The notes below the pieces were generated by a model, which was not told the origin of the DNA, ran no database searches, and saw only the letters and a list, made by a program, of their open reading frames with translations. From Ochotona curzoniae (Eukaryota > Chordata > Mammalia > Lagomorpha > Ochotonidae), in assembly GCF_017591425.1 (NCBI RefSeq), contig NW_024466459.1, positions 744,001 through 808,000 on the forward strand: DNA of 64,000 bases, in the 5' to 3' direction. This document shows, one piece after another, positions 36,590 through 48,514 of the stretch; position 1 is the stretch's first letter; each line of letters begins with the position of its first letter. Made by a program: the position numbers and the translations under genes.

Positions 36590-37135
36590 TTTTATTTACT
36601 CATTCTACGTATGTTTTGGTGGGACCCACTATGCACCAGGCACCTGTCTTCAAGGTTTTTATGTTCCAATTAGGAGGAATACTGACAATAAATGTAGAAC
36701 CAATTAATAGAAATTTTAGATCATGACAAGTATTATGAAAGTTATATTATAGGAGGTGAGATGGAAACTAGCTTACAGGTGAAATTTCTTTGTATTGAAT
36801 ATTCAAAGAGAGTCAAAAAAGGTGCATGAGTTGGGTTGAACTGAAGAAAAGTGTCCCGCCATGGCAATATCTAGGTTCTGAACCTTCAAGACGAAGTGAA
36901 CACCTGAAGCAAATCTCTAAAACAGAAATGAGTTTTGAATGTTAGGGAATGGAAGGAAAATGAGGATGGTTCAAGCAAAGTCAGGGGGAGAATGGCAGTC
37001 AATGAGTTGAAGCAGTATGCAGAATTTTGTGTGGTAAGGTGTCAACATTGTAGAATTCTGAACAGAGAAGAAATGAGAAGTGATATGATCAGATTTAACT
37101 TTTAACTAGGTGTTTTTGGCTGGTAGAGAATGAAC
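36590..37135 (-). mobile_element. L2-like LINE relic
   Basis: CCCACTATGCACCAGGCACC, an ACAATAAATGTAGAACCAA-like block and AGTGATATGATCAGATTTAAC follow the antisense of the ancient mammalian L2 3' end, with heavy divergence and gaps. Confidence 0.55.
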
Positions 37136-37444
37136 TGTAAGGAACTAGAGTATACTGTGTTCATTAACCTTGCATGTTTTCCAGATACTTAAATAGTTAT
37201 TGTCAAGTGGGTGCTTATATTTTTGTATTACAAGGAATAATCTTTTCCTATCATCATCATTCTATAACCCCTGTATATTTATCTTAGTCCTTGACACAGC
37301 CCGCCTGCAGAAATGGATCTATTTGCAAGCACTTTGACTTCAGCTTTGAGGCAGTGAGAAGGAACACAATCTGGAGTGTAAGATTAATTTTACACACATA
37401 CACACTTTACTCAGTTAGTGAAGAAACAATACAGTGACAGTCAT

Positions 37445-37570
37445 TACTAAGAAAGCTGTGGGTCTGTTGGTCAGACTGGCTCCAAGTAAGTCATTTTACC
37501 ATAGTGGGTTTCTGTTTCTCATCTGTGAAAGGAATACAAGTAAATTGTGTGACTCTTACCACTTTAACAT
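37445..37570 (+). mobile_element. MIR SINE fragment
   Basis: CAAGTAAGTCATTTTACC, then TTTCTGTTTCTCATCTGTG and AAGGAATACAAGTAA, resemble the MIR core in sense orientation. Confidence 0.5.
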
Positions 37571-37649
37571 GGTTTGATAATACTTAAAACATTAGATGTC
37601 GGTTGGAATCTGAAAATGTTCAGGGATTCTTAAGCCATACTTACATATA

Positions 37650-37952
37650 TTTCTTTTGGAAGAGAGGGCCGAGGCAGAGAGACTGAGAGATCTTTCCATC
37701 TGTTAGTTCATTTCCCTAATACCTATAACAGCTAAGGCTAGGCCAGGTCAAACCAGGAGCGAGGACCTCCTTCCAGATCTCCTGCATGTGTGACAGGAAC
37801 CCAGGTTCTCGAGCCGGCATTGCTGCTCTCTAAATACTTTAACTGGAAGCTGATTGGAAGAACAGGGCAGCCAAGACTCCAGCTGGTGCTCTGAAATGAA
37901 TCCTAGCCTTCCAGGTGACAGCTAAGCCTGCTCTACTACTACACCTGCCCAG
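37650..37952 (-). mobile_element. CSINE, antisense, old
   Basis: GGCCGAGGCAGAGAGACTG, GGCTAGGCCAGGTCAAACC and a head ending CTACTACACCTGCCC are recognisable in antisense order. Confidence 0.78.
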
Positions 37953-38319
37953 ATTCGTATTTTTCATGGAAATAGAAGGTGGATAGAAGGTCTCCCCTCA
38001 CTCTCTGTCACTCTTTCCTGCAAATTAAAAACAATAATAACAATGAAACCTTACCTATATCATCTGATATAACAATTTAGGCTATTTTTTTTCTGTTTTT
38101 GTTTTTTCTATACCAAGTAATAGAAGATGCAGCCAAATTACTTAAGAAACAAAGAACTAGAAGACCCATGGGTTAGGCACACTTCAAGAGTGTTTACGGG
38201 GGGATGTGGAAGAAACTTTGCAAACACAACGTCGACCCTAGTTATGTGCCTTTTTTCATGTGTGTGATTTTTTTTTTATATAATATTGTAGAGACCCTCA
38301 GCATGCTCCTTTAAAACAA

Positions 38320-38650
38320 ATCTTCCTTGTATCTATTTGGAAAGGAGAAGGGAGGGAGGAGGAAGCTGGGGAGAGGGAAGATGCCTCCAGTGTGCTGACT
38401 TGCTCCCCACATGCCCATCCCAGCCAGGGCTGGGCCAGCCTGAAGCCTGGAACCAAGAGTGACATCCAGGTCTCCAGTATGTGGCAGGGACCCAACTACA
38501 TGAGCTGCCTCCAACTACCTGCTGCCTCCCATGGAACACTTTCGTGGAAAACTGGAATTAGAAGTGAAGCTGGGTGTCCAGCCCACACACTTCTACCTGG
38601 AATGAAATGTCTCAGATGGCATCTTAACCACTGTACCGAAGTCTGTCCCT
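38320..38650 (-). mobile_element. CSINE, antisense, old
   Basis: A purine-rich tail is followed by CAGCCAGGGCTGGGCCAGCC, AAGCCTGGAACCAAGAG and CATCTTAACCACTGTACCG. Open frames here are SINE-derived. Confidence 0.8.
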
Positions 38651-40559
38651 CAACATACTTGTTAAATATGGATAGTTAGGATATGGAAATAATTCATTCT
38701 TTCAGTACTTATTGAATTTACACTTTTTACTTATTGTATTATTAAGTTTAGTAAAAGTTACAGTTTTAGTATTTACATGTTTAGGAGGGATATAATTAGT
38801 TCAACTTTTTTTTTTTGAGGTTATTTGTGAATATAACTCTTGGTCCCCGTTGGTGCAACTTTTTAAGGACAATTTGACAATGCTTATTAAAATCACAAAG
38901 TATATAATCCTTAGCACAACAATTTTACTTATTTTGCAGATAAATTTGAGCAGATTTTTAAAAATGTATATGTATATTTAGTATTGTTGACATAGCAAAA
39001 ATGAGAAGATATTGATCCATGATAGGAAACCACATTTTCCTAAATGATACATACATAGACTCACTCATGTATCAAACTGGTGGATGTTTAGAAATAGAAT
39101 AGCTCTCGGAAGTAGAAGTGTCATGTTTTGTCATATGACCTTCAAGTTTGTAATTTTACCTTGTGTAAAATCTAAGATCTCATGAGGAGAGACAGCCTGC
39201 TGGAGCCTATTCCGTTCTAATTAATAAGTCGTAACAACTGATGCTAACATGCTGAGCCTAACTTTTTTTAGATGCTACATATAGCCAAAATATTTTGTTG
39301 TGAATGAAATGTAAACATTTACTTGTTTCAGAGACATCCTAGAAAAATCTTTATAAACACTATAAACCTCGCAAACATTATCAAGGGCCATTGCATAGTA
39401 GTATTCTATAAAGTTTGATATTTTTTACTGTACTCACTATATATCTTTTATATAAGAATAATTATCCTACAGTTTTGGGAAATATACTGAAACTGAAGGT
39501 ATGCTATCAAAATTTTGTTAGGAAAAATGTGAGATTGCTCTGAAAATTAAACAGCCTAGCATAAAAGAAAATGTAGAATTAAATAAGCAAACTAACATAA
39601 GAGAAACATTGGCTAAATGTTACTTTTCTTCTAATTTTTATTTTGGATCTTACGGACACTGAGAAAATTACTGAAAATCTAATTTAAAAATATCAAGGGC
39701 CTACAGGAAATTTTAGTCTATAACCTTATTTACTTTAGTATGCTTATAATACTACAGCATATAAGTAAACACCTTGTAATTTGAGGAAAACATTGGAATT
39801 AAAAATGTATTATGGTGTATTTGTGGGCAAAGTCTCTTATTGCTAACTGCTAGATACTATTTATTTTTGTAATATTATTTGAGGAAATGCATATGAAAAC
39901 TTTTAAGCTCTTTGAAAAATAGTTCTAATGAAAATATTGGCTCTGCTCCTCATTCAGTTGCTGTTTCTAATTTAGCTCTCCCTATCTCTAATTCAGGTTC
40001 TCTAGTTTATGGGTTACAAATTTGCCTGGTAGCCGCCAAAGTTAATTCAATAGTAGGAGTGGAGAAAAGGGAGCTCTTTCTTCTGTTTCTAGTGCTACAG
40101 AGCTTATTTCTTCAGTCTTCCAAACAAAGTTAAAAAAGGAAATTACTTCATCCAGAATAAATAATTTTATTCATCATGAGTCAATACTATTGAAGAAAAG
40201 TAGAACTGGACAGTAATGTGATTTTAAAAAATGGATTTTATTCAGGAAGTATTGCAGTAGGGAGAAAGAGACCTCAGTATAAAACAGGACTCATTTCCAA
40301 TTCAGTGACAATGCTGAGGGGCATTTCTCGCCAAGAATCAGTAGGGGTTGAAGGAAGAATCAGTGAAGAGAAGAGAATTAATAGGAGGTATCAAGAGTAA
40401 GACATTGTCAGGATCAGACAAAGTATCAAATGGTGCAGAGTGTCATTAAGTTGAATTAGTAGGATTCTTGCTACAACTGGATTGGTAAATTTGAGGATAA
40501 GGACCAAAGATGCGGTGTAATTTATGTATTTATTAGTATTTCTTTGAGCTTTAATATTA
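38651..40559. other. AT-rich noncoding stretch
   Basis: I see nothing that supports a gene, RNA or assignable repeat. Confidence 0.5.
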
Positions 40560-40569
40560 ATGCTTACAT

Positions 40570-42580
40570 CATTGAGAGGCATGCATGCTGATGTGGGCCT
40601 CTGATAGGGAGGAGAGGGTCAGGCAAGGAGGAGGGTGGGTGGGACAAATGTTTCAGTCCTCTTTTTTTTTTTTCTTGTATTACAGGGGAAGAGGGGGGTG
40701 GTCCTTTGATGATTCCCTTGAGACTCCAGTGCAGAGAAGAGTTTTTCAAGGATGCTACTTGAGAGGTTTTGATAGTTCTAACAAGTTGGTTTGGTTGCTC
40801 CGAGTCTGAGAAAATCTTTCCAGGGTCTATAGGTTGACAGATTCCACCTTAATGTTATAAGGTTCACCGCTGGGGGGAAGTCCGTTCCTGGGCCTTTTCT
40901 CCGCGCAACGGAGAGGCAGAGAGAAAAGCAGGAAACTGCGGAGACAAAAAGGTCCAAACGAAAAAGGTGCACAAAGAAGTGTGCGGGAGGCTTTTACACC
41001 CACCTCCCGCAATATGGAAACCAGAGCGGGTGCCGCTTTTGTCCTTATTAGGAGAGCAAATGCCGGCTGAGGGCATCGTTGGTTGGCCAGGGCTCCATTG
41101 CCCTGGTGATGTTCCGGATCCACACCGCCTCTTCTGGGTCCTGCTGGAAGTAGGAGTGACACGTTGGGTCTGATGTAAGTTCCGCCCACCTCCAGAGCCT
41201 CAGGCACCATCAAGTGTATACACAGACCCAGACATTTGCTGCAAAGTTTGGTAAGGAGAGTAGTCCAACCTGTCCTGCTTTCCATCCTCTGATGAGACCC
41301 TCAGCGTCCCCTGCTGGTCTACATGATCTGGCTGTCATACGGGCATTCTGTCCATTTTTTGCACAGGCCTCAGCAACTGTGGAGGCCTAGTCCCAATACA
41401 TGCACTTCAAGATACAACCAACTATACTGTGATTTTCCCTGTGGCCAGGGTCTGAGTCCAACAGTCAGGGAGATCCTCAATAAATCTCCCCTGGAGTAAC
41501 CTCTGACTTGACTCACATATGCCAGCCAGTGCAGAGTAAGGTATGGTTTGTCACCTGTACCAGCTAACGCACATAACAGTGAGTGCAGCTCTGTCACTTC
41601 TGCCTTAACACCCACCACACCTTCTCACATGAATCAACAGGTGCTGTGTCCCAGCCCAGCCTGCCTGCCACAGTACCAATTCTCACACATACCAGCAGGT
41701 GTCACAGCCTAGTTTGGGGAAGCCCCAAGAACCCCCACCAGGCCTGCCCCCTTGCCCTGGTTGTTTGTGTGTGCCAGCCTCTGCTGCAGCCTAACCCAGT
41801 CCAGCCCACATCCATCTGGCTCTCATGTACAGCCATGGGTGTTGTAGCTTAGCTCAGCCCAACCAGCCCCCAGACCTAGCTCTCAGGTTTGCCTTGTCCA
41901 TCCTGGCCCACCCCTGCCCTGGTCTCACACTTCCCAGTGGTAGGTACAGCCTAGCAAGGGAGTGCCCGTCCTTCCCCAATGAGGCCCTTCCCGAGACCTG
42001 GATCTTGTGCTTGCCAGTGGGTACTGTGGTCCAACCTGACATTATTCACACCCAGTGCTGGCACTTACCAGCTGGTGCTGCAGCCTAGCTTAGCTGGCCC
42101 ACACCCATGCTGGCCCTCATATGCACCTGCGAGGACAGCAACCTAGGCAGGCCCACCAGCCCCCAGCTTTTGTGAGCACCAGTGGGCAGTGAGTGATGTT
42201 GTTTAGCCCAGCCCAGGTCTCCTAAATAAGTGGGTGCCTTGGCCTGGCCCACACATGCCCTTGGGTTTCCCCCCATCTAAACCACTCTGTCTCAGACTCT
42301 TGCCTACCTGCAAATGCAGTGGCCAGTAGAAGACCAGTAGAAGACCCCAGACTGGGCCTTCCCTGTCAAACATGCCCTTAGCTGCTTTTACTCCAACCCA
42401 TCCCCAGACTCCTTCCCCAGCAATCTATAATCCCACCCCACATCCCAACCTGGAGGCCAAGGTGGTGGCTTGTGCCAGTCCAAGAGTTCCCTGCCTTCCC
42501 CACTCTTTAAAAAGAGAAAGGAAGGAAGGAAGGAAGGCAGGCGGGAGGGAGGGACAGGAAAGAAAGAAAAAATAAGCAAT
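40570..42580 (-). mobile_element. L1 3' region, antisense, GC-rich, with an LTR inside
   Basis: It shares collinear blocks with 61.06-62.0 kb: GAGAAAATCTTTCCAGG, TAGTCCAACCTGTCCTGC, GGCCTCAGCAACTGTGGAGG, ATACTGTGATTTTCCC and GCTGCAGCCTAACCCAG. A GC-rich Pro/Cys-like region follows, then a purine tract (GGAAGG repeats, about 42518-42575). The plus-strand frames here are not genes. I infer a long L1 3' untranslated region on the minus strand; a separate medium-size repeat family is possible. Confidence 0.6.
40853..41212 (-). mobile_element. probable solo LTR inserted in an L1 3' region
   Basis: The collinear copy at 61.4 kb lacks this 360-bp GC-rich block, so it is an insertion. Its edges read TG...CA (TGTTATAAGG to GGCACCATCA), as in retroviral LTRs. 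The minus strand has a short TATA-like GTGTAAAAGCC. Size and composition resemble class II (IAP-like) solo LTRs, but no clean target-site duplication is visible. The 152-codon minus-strand frame spanning it is composite and not a gene. Confidence 0.45.
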
Positions 42581-43271
42581 GTGCTGGCACACTGGTAGAG
42601 TTAACACAAACTTGGCATTAACCAGGCCCAGAATGCCCACCAGCTGCTTTTCTCCCAGCATTGTAACTCTTGCCTAGGTACAAGGCAGCCTACAGTAGGG
42701 GATGCAACATAGTTTAGAAAGGGCCTTAGCGGAGCCTGACTAAGGGTCTTTACCATTCTGTCTTGATTTTGAGCAAGTAAATAGCAAATAAAGAATATTT
42801 TGTAATTATTATGCATACTGGATTGACAACATAATTAAGTGTATTCTTAAATTTCATAAGAAGCTAGCCTGTTTATATATGTGAAATAACTTTATAGTCT
42901 ATTTATTTTCCTACTTGAATGACTGTCACTTACACCTAGTAGAAAGTATGATTTACAGTACTATCATGTTTACTTAATAGCAGGATGATATATAGTAGCT
43001 CTAATATTTCTGCATATAGTCTATTGAAATATAATGACCCTGTCTTCCTACCTCTGCTCAGCCGCTCATGGGAAGTAGGCAGCTTTCACATGAAATATGA
43101 ATAATGTCAATTTCCCTAATAAAGGAGAAGAGTATCAGAAGATGTAAAAGCATTATTTCTAAGAGGTACTCCTAAACAAAATAAAGCTTGCAAATGAAAG
43201 GATAGAAAATAGATACCAGGCAAGTACTAACAAAAAGATACCATTATTTGCAATAATGTCAAACAGATTTT
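42581..43271. other. noncoding stretch, nothing recognised
   Basis: The sequence is AT-rich beyond 42780. I see no exon, RNA gene or assignable repeat. Confidence 0.5.
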
Positions 43272-43288
43272 TAAAAAGAATAGTTGGA

Positions 43289-43630
43289 TCGGGCCCGGCG
43301 CAGTGGCGCAAGTGGTTAAGTCCTCGCCTAGCACGCCCGGGATCCCATATGGGTGCCGGTTCTATCCCGGCAGCCCCGCTTCCCTTCCAGCTCCCTGCTT
43401 GTGGCCTGGGAAAGCAGCAGAGGACGGCCCAAAGCTTTGGGACCCTGCACCCGCGTGGGAGACCTGGAAGAGGCTCCTGGCTTCAGATCGGCATAGCATC
43501 GGCCGTTGCGCTCACTTGGGGAGTGAATCATCGGACGGAAGATCTTCTCTGTCTCTCCTCTCTGTATATCTGCCTTTCCAATAAAAAAAATAATAAAAAT
43601 AAATCTTTAAAAAATTTTTTAAAAATAAAA
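43289..43630 (+). mobile_element. young full-length CSINE with target-site duplications
   Basis: GGGCCCGGCGCAGTGGCGC starts a near-consensus copy that closely matches the one at 20678, including the B-box-like GGTTCTATCC and the GGACGGAAGATCTTC end. TAAAAAGAATAGTTGGA at 43272-43288 recurs exactly at 43631-43647. It is among the youngest insertions in the window. Confidence 0.95.
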
Positions 43631-43959
43631 TAAAAAGAATAGTTGGACCAAAAAGTATTTTTGATGTTTTATACAATTTATGAAATACATAAGTATTGGT
43701 CTCTTATGCATGAAACTACATGGCATCAAAATAGCTAAAGCAACCCAATAGAAGTAAAAACACATGCATTCAGGCCAAAATGTGTGCACATTTGTTCATA
43801 GCAATTTTGTTCAGAATAACTGAAAAGTGAAAAATACCCAAATGCTCATTAGATGATGAATGGATAAATAAAATGTATATCCATGTCCATATTATTTGAC
43901 AATTAAAAAATAAATGACTCACCTGCTCACAGTATAGCATGATGTATCTTGAAAACATT

Positions 43960-44224
43960 ATGCTGGGGCAGAGACACCTGGAAGCCATCTAGGAGTGCCA
44001 CTTATAATCCTGCTTCCTGCTTCCTTGCATCTGGGGAGGCAGCAGATGATGGCTCAAATGCTTGGGCCCTTACTACCTACGAGGAGGAACCAGATGGAAT
44101 TGGAGGCTCCTGTATTTAACCTGGTCCAACCCTGGCCAACTAATTTAGGCATTTGGTGAGTGAACCAAAGATAGAAGATATTGGTCTCTCAGTCTCTTTG
44201 CCTTTCAAATAAAATGGGAACAAA
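43960..44224 (+). mobile_element. CSINE, sense, old
   Basis: GGGGCAGAGACACCTGGAAG, GGAGGCAGCAGATGATGGC, a GGCATTTGGTGAGTGAACC block and GCCTTTCAAATAAAATGG are present. Confidence 0.75.
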
Positions 44225-46262
44225 AACACTGTCCTCTCACGGCAGGAGCTGGAAGGGCAAAAGAGCCAAGCACTGAAGCCTCATAAGGTCTTAAATTCCA
44301 TCCTGGAGGAGAGAAGCCCTTATGTTGTAATCATTTCTTTTTTTTAATTGATATTTATAAGTATAGATAATCATTTCTGAGTGCTGTCACATGGACCACT
44401 AGGTCTCATCACAAGAATCAAGTAATCTTTGTTTCTTTCCCTTAAAGCAGGCTGATAATGAAGCTTGGCAAACTTTGGAGTCAGATATTTGTCCATCAAC
44501 AAGGATCCCATCAACTCACTTTGCTGTATCAAAAGGATAACTTTTCTGGGAATTTTTCTTCCTGGACAATATAATTAGGGGGTTTTCTACTCTTCATCTT
44601 TGCTTTTGTCTTTATGTTTATTTTTTGGATAATATTTACCTAAATCAAAATATTCCTGATATGACTATATTTCTTTTTGAAGATGTTTTCCTATGGTTTT
44701 AACTATATAAGGTGTTTTTTATTTTGAATTTGTACCTTCAAACCCTTTTCCTTTTCAAGGATTGCTTCTGGCTCCTTTCTTATGCATTTTTAAAGAGATC
44801 TACTTTCCTAAAATCTTGCCAAAATCTGGCTTTGTTTAGCATTTCTTTAGGAACTGTGGCCAATGAAAGATCAAAACAGGGTCACCCTAGACCTAAGGTA
44901 GGAAGGCAGCTTTAGTAATACAACCTGGTAGCAGTCCTGAACATGAGGGTTCTTTTCAGTAGGCAATTGTTAAGTGGCACAGGAAATGACTAGAACCTTT
45001 AAATCTGAGGGAGTCTCCCCACCATCAGGAAAAATGCCTACCAAGGGCATATAAAAATAATGACTGCTTTCACCGGGTCTTTTGACTGATGTGACAGAAT
45101 TAAGACTCAGAACTCCAGGCTCAAAAGAACTAATTCAGGGATGAGAGGCAAGCTCTTCAGGGTAAAATCAACACAAAAGATAGAACCAGCCTAGATTCTT
45201 ATCTCACATGAAAGAATTTCCATGTGGACAATTCATTGAACAAAGCAAGAATTATGAAAGGTAGAAACTTCCTACCACAGAAAATCAGAAAGTGAGGAGG
45301 GGACTCCAAGAGAAGACAGCCTGAGAAAAAGGTAGAAGAGGTGTATTTTAAGCACAGTTCAGGTGGACAGATTAAGAGCTAACAGTCAGCAAGAGGACAG
45401 GTGTGGGCAAAGCCCATGAGAAGGCCAGAACTGTAATCCATCCCATCTGGCTTGCCCACAATAAGTCCATCAGCAGGATGTGACTGGTAACTCTTTTCCA
45501 TTGTCATAAGCTAAAAACTCAGGAGAGTGGATCACTGCTGTGATAAAACTGGAAACCCAGGAGTGGTGCTGGCATGCTGCCTTGCTAAGGGAAGCTTTTT
45601 CAGGAGAAGTAAGCATCTTGTATACTTTTAAAAGAAACGTCTCTTTTTCTCATCCCAACAGGGAATGAGAATACACTGGTTAAGAGTCCGTTTGGATAAA
45701 GAACCAGATGAAAATCCCACGCTTATTCCTTTGTCAACTCTCCTGGACAGGTGGACTCCTCTGAGCCTCTGCTTGCTCGTGTGTAAAGTGGACATAAGAA
45801 CATGTTAGGCGGAGAGCAATAAGGAAACAGGCAGTTTCTGTTCGTAGCTTTTACTGTGCAAATATTTACATATGCTTTGACAGTGCCTTAGGTTTGCATA
45901 GCTTTGTCTTTAGCTCTATTAGACTACATAATATTCAGTACTGTACCTGGATATAATTCTTACTATTTAAAAAGGCGTAAAATATAGTAATAATCTGTTT
46001 TTAATGAGATTAGGTAAACTATTTTGCTTTGCATTGAATTTTATTATCCTCTATGATCACTCATTTTATTTGAAATTCCAAATTATATATCATTGTTTAA
46101 ATAATAAATGCTGCACTATAGATAAAATATTTAAATGTCTTCAGGGGAGAATAATAAAAGCAACCCCAATAAGTGAAAAGTTGGCCATCAATCAATGAAA
46201 TAATCTCTTGTATCCTTTTAGTTGCTGTGTGGTGGTTCTAGGAGTTGGATTTCACTTTCTTT
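44225..46262. other. noncoding stretch of mixed composition
   Basis: The region at 44820-45660 is less AT-rich and may be an old unclassified repeat. A MIR fragment lies near 45680-45810. No exon is supported. Confidence 0.45.
45680..45815 (+). mobile_element. MIR SINE fragment
   Basis: CTGAGCCTCTGCTTGCTCG, GTGTAAAGTGGACATAAG and the preceding AATCCCACGC block follow the sense MIR consensus. Confidence 0.55.
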
Positions 46263-46274
46263 AAAAAAAAAAAA

Positions 46275-46565
46275 AGATTCATTTATTTTTATTGAAAAGG
46301 CAGATTTACAGAGAGGTCAAACAAAAAGATATTCCATCTTGAGTTCATTCCCCAAAAGCCACAATGGCTAGAACTGAGCCAATCCAAAACCAGGAACCAG
46401 AAACTTCTCCCTTGTCTCTCATATGGATGCAGCAGCCCAAGGAGTTGGGCCATCCTCAGCCGCTTTCCCAGGCCACAAGCAGGAAACTGGATGGGAAGTG
46501 GAGTACATGGTTTGCTGGCGATTGCAGGCAGAGGCTTAGCCAGTTGAATCATCATGCTGGCCCTG
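46275..46565 (-). mobile_element. CSINE, antisense
   Basis: GATTCATTTATTTTTATTG, GAAAAGGCAGATTTACAGAG, CCAGGCCACAAGCAGGAAAC and a head ending CATCATGCTGGCCCT are clear. The 157-codon minus-strand frame extending past it is SINE-derived. Confidence 0.88.
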
Positions 46566-46569
46566 GATA

Positions 46570-48090
46570 TCACTTTTGAACATTGGGATAATAGAAACAA
46601 ATTCTTCATTATCCATGTTTCCTCTATGATCTTCCCAGAAAATACAGCAAGATTTAATGTAACAGCTCCTAGGAAGTCTGTTGTTACACTGTCCTCTGTC
46701 TGCCTGTCTTGCCTCCTGTTGTGGAATGTGAGCAATTTAAAAATGTCAGGACTAAATACCATTGGCCACAGGGAGACTTTCAGTCACAAAGGCGATAAGT
46801 GCCTTTAGAAAGAAGAAAATTATAGAATTGTGATAATGTAAAACTTATTACAGAATGTAAGTTCACATTATACCATTTTATACTAAGCCATGTATTTTCT
46901 TATTATAGAAAATTATGCATCCAAATTGATGTATTCAGTGACCAAGAGTAATGAACACGTTGATTGACAGAATACTTATTTTTTGATGAGGATTTCAAAC
47001 ACCAGAGGGCAGAGTGTTCCAAAGGACATTTTTGTTTCAACTGGCTTTTCTTTGCTATAAATATGGGATCCCTACCACATAAATAATTCTTTCATGTTAT
47101 TGATGGAATTTTAAATAAAATTTGACCATGTTGGAATCTTCTATGCGGTGTTTATCTGTTTTGATCATTTAGCCAGTGCATAATGATCACTGTTTAAAGT
47201 GACACTAGTTATGGCTGAACATCGTGTTTTCCCCGTTTTTGGTTAAAGTCTGAGTTTCTGATTTCAGAAAGTGATTTTAAAAAATTAGTTTTGTAGGCAT
47301 CTGAATCATTTCATATATGATAATGACATAAAATGAGAAAAAGATTTGATATGAATATATCTTTTTGGTATATAGAGATCTTACAACACATGCTCGTACA
47401 ACAAAAAAAAGTTCAGAAAGAACCACCTGCCTGCTAATGACTCTTTTCAAATGATCAAAATTTAGAGATGGAATTACACCTTTGAAAAAATTTTAGTTAG
47501 AATCTGTATTAAAATCAACCTATAAGGTAAGAATTTAATATAATGAAAATTATACTTAGAAATCTCTTAAATATCATTCATTAAACAGAAATACTCTTGA
47601 GAATATGTCTAGTCTTGCCAGTTCACCTTTCACAGTTTTAACTCTCCTGTTCTGATGACCAGATGAAATAGTTGGCTAATGTATAGGGGCCACATTATAC
47701 AGTTTTGAAGAACACGTTTCTTTCTCTTCTCTGTCATCACTGTACTGCTGCAGGTTGAACCCTCAATCTGGAGCTGTAGCCATTAATAGGAAAGCCACAA
47801 CCACACATAGAATCACATGGATTGACTTTCTTCTGTGAAAACAGAACATAAGTTCATCTCTCAGTTAGTACCATCTTGCATTTAAACACTACAAGGATTA
47901 GCCCTGATGATTGCTTTTCTAGAGAAAACTTATGAAGGGGAAAGACTAGAAAAAATATTTTTAAAAAATTTAAGAGCTTGATAATAACTTTTAATTATAA
48001 CACAGTTAAAAATTAGTAGCCAGATGAAGAGCTTAGCTCATTAAGTCTCTCCCTCTCCCCTTACCTTTCAATCTGTTTTTCATACAAAAC
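46570..48090. other. AT-rich noncoding stretch
   Basis: I see nothing that supports an exon, RNA gene or assignable repeat. Confidence 0.5.
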
Positions 48091-48094
48091 AAAA

Positions 48095-48514
48095 TGTTAG
48101 GTTTTAAACACACTTAAAGTTCTTACAGTTCTTAACATTGTTACACGCAGCTAATTCCCACAGCCAAGTCCTCTTTTCAAGATTAGTTTGCCACAAGCTG
48201 AAATCCCAAACGCAGCAAGGTGCTTAGTAGGTCCTTTATTCCAGCAGGGTAGGAACGGAAGCAGGGGTGGAGGGGCAGAGAACTGGAAGCACACATCCAT
48301 CGCTATGAAGGGGTGGCTTAGGATCAGCGACATCACAGGTAAAGCTGTATATTCCATCCAGAGACACCATCTGTTCGTACCAGCCTCCATTTTAGGCCAG
48401 CTCTCCTCTCTGTCCAACCAGGCAATGGGAGTCAACGGCATAAAGGTTCGCACCTTGTTTATGATGTTTCTTCCAATACCCCACATGAAAAGAAAGATGG
48501 TCCTAGGCTTCACA
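48095..48514 (-). mobile_element. ERV-type LTR, antisense
   Basis: Read on the minus strand it runs from TGTGAAGCC to CCTAACA, giving TG...CA ends. It contains AATAAAGGACCTACTAAGC, a polyadenylation signal, followed by a U5-like region. The last roughly 190 bp match the forward LTR at 49440-50012 closely in inverted orientation. The upstream part (U3) is much more diverged. No target-site duplication is obvious. It is a relic with no coding capacity. Confidence 0.6.

Noticed and set aside
40827..41285. 152-codon minus-strand open frame
   Set aside because: It crosses the boundary between an L1 3' region and the inserted LTR-like block, so it is a composite artefact.
46289..46762. 157-codon minus-strand open frame
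   Set aside because: Its C-terminal half is sense-strand SINE text, and the rest has no splice-flanked or conserved-looking structure.
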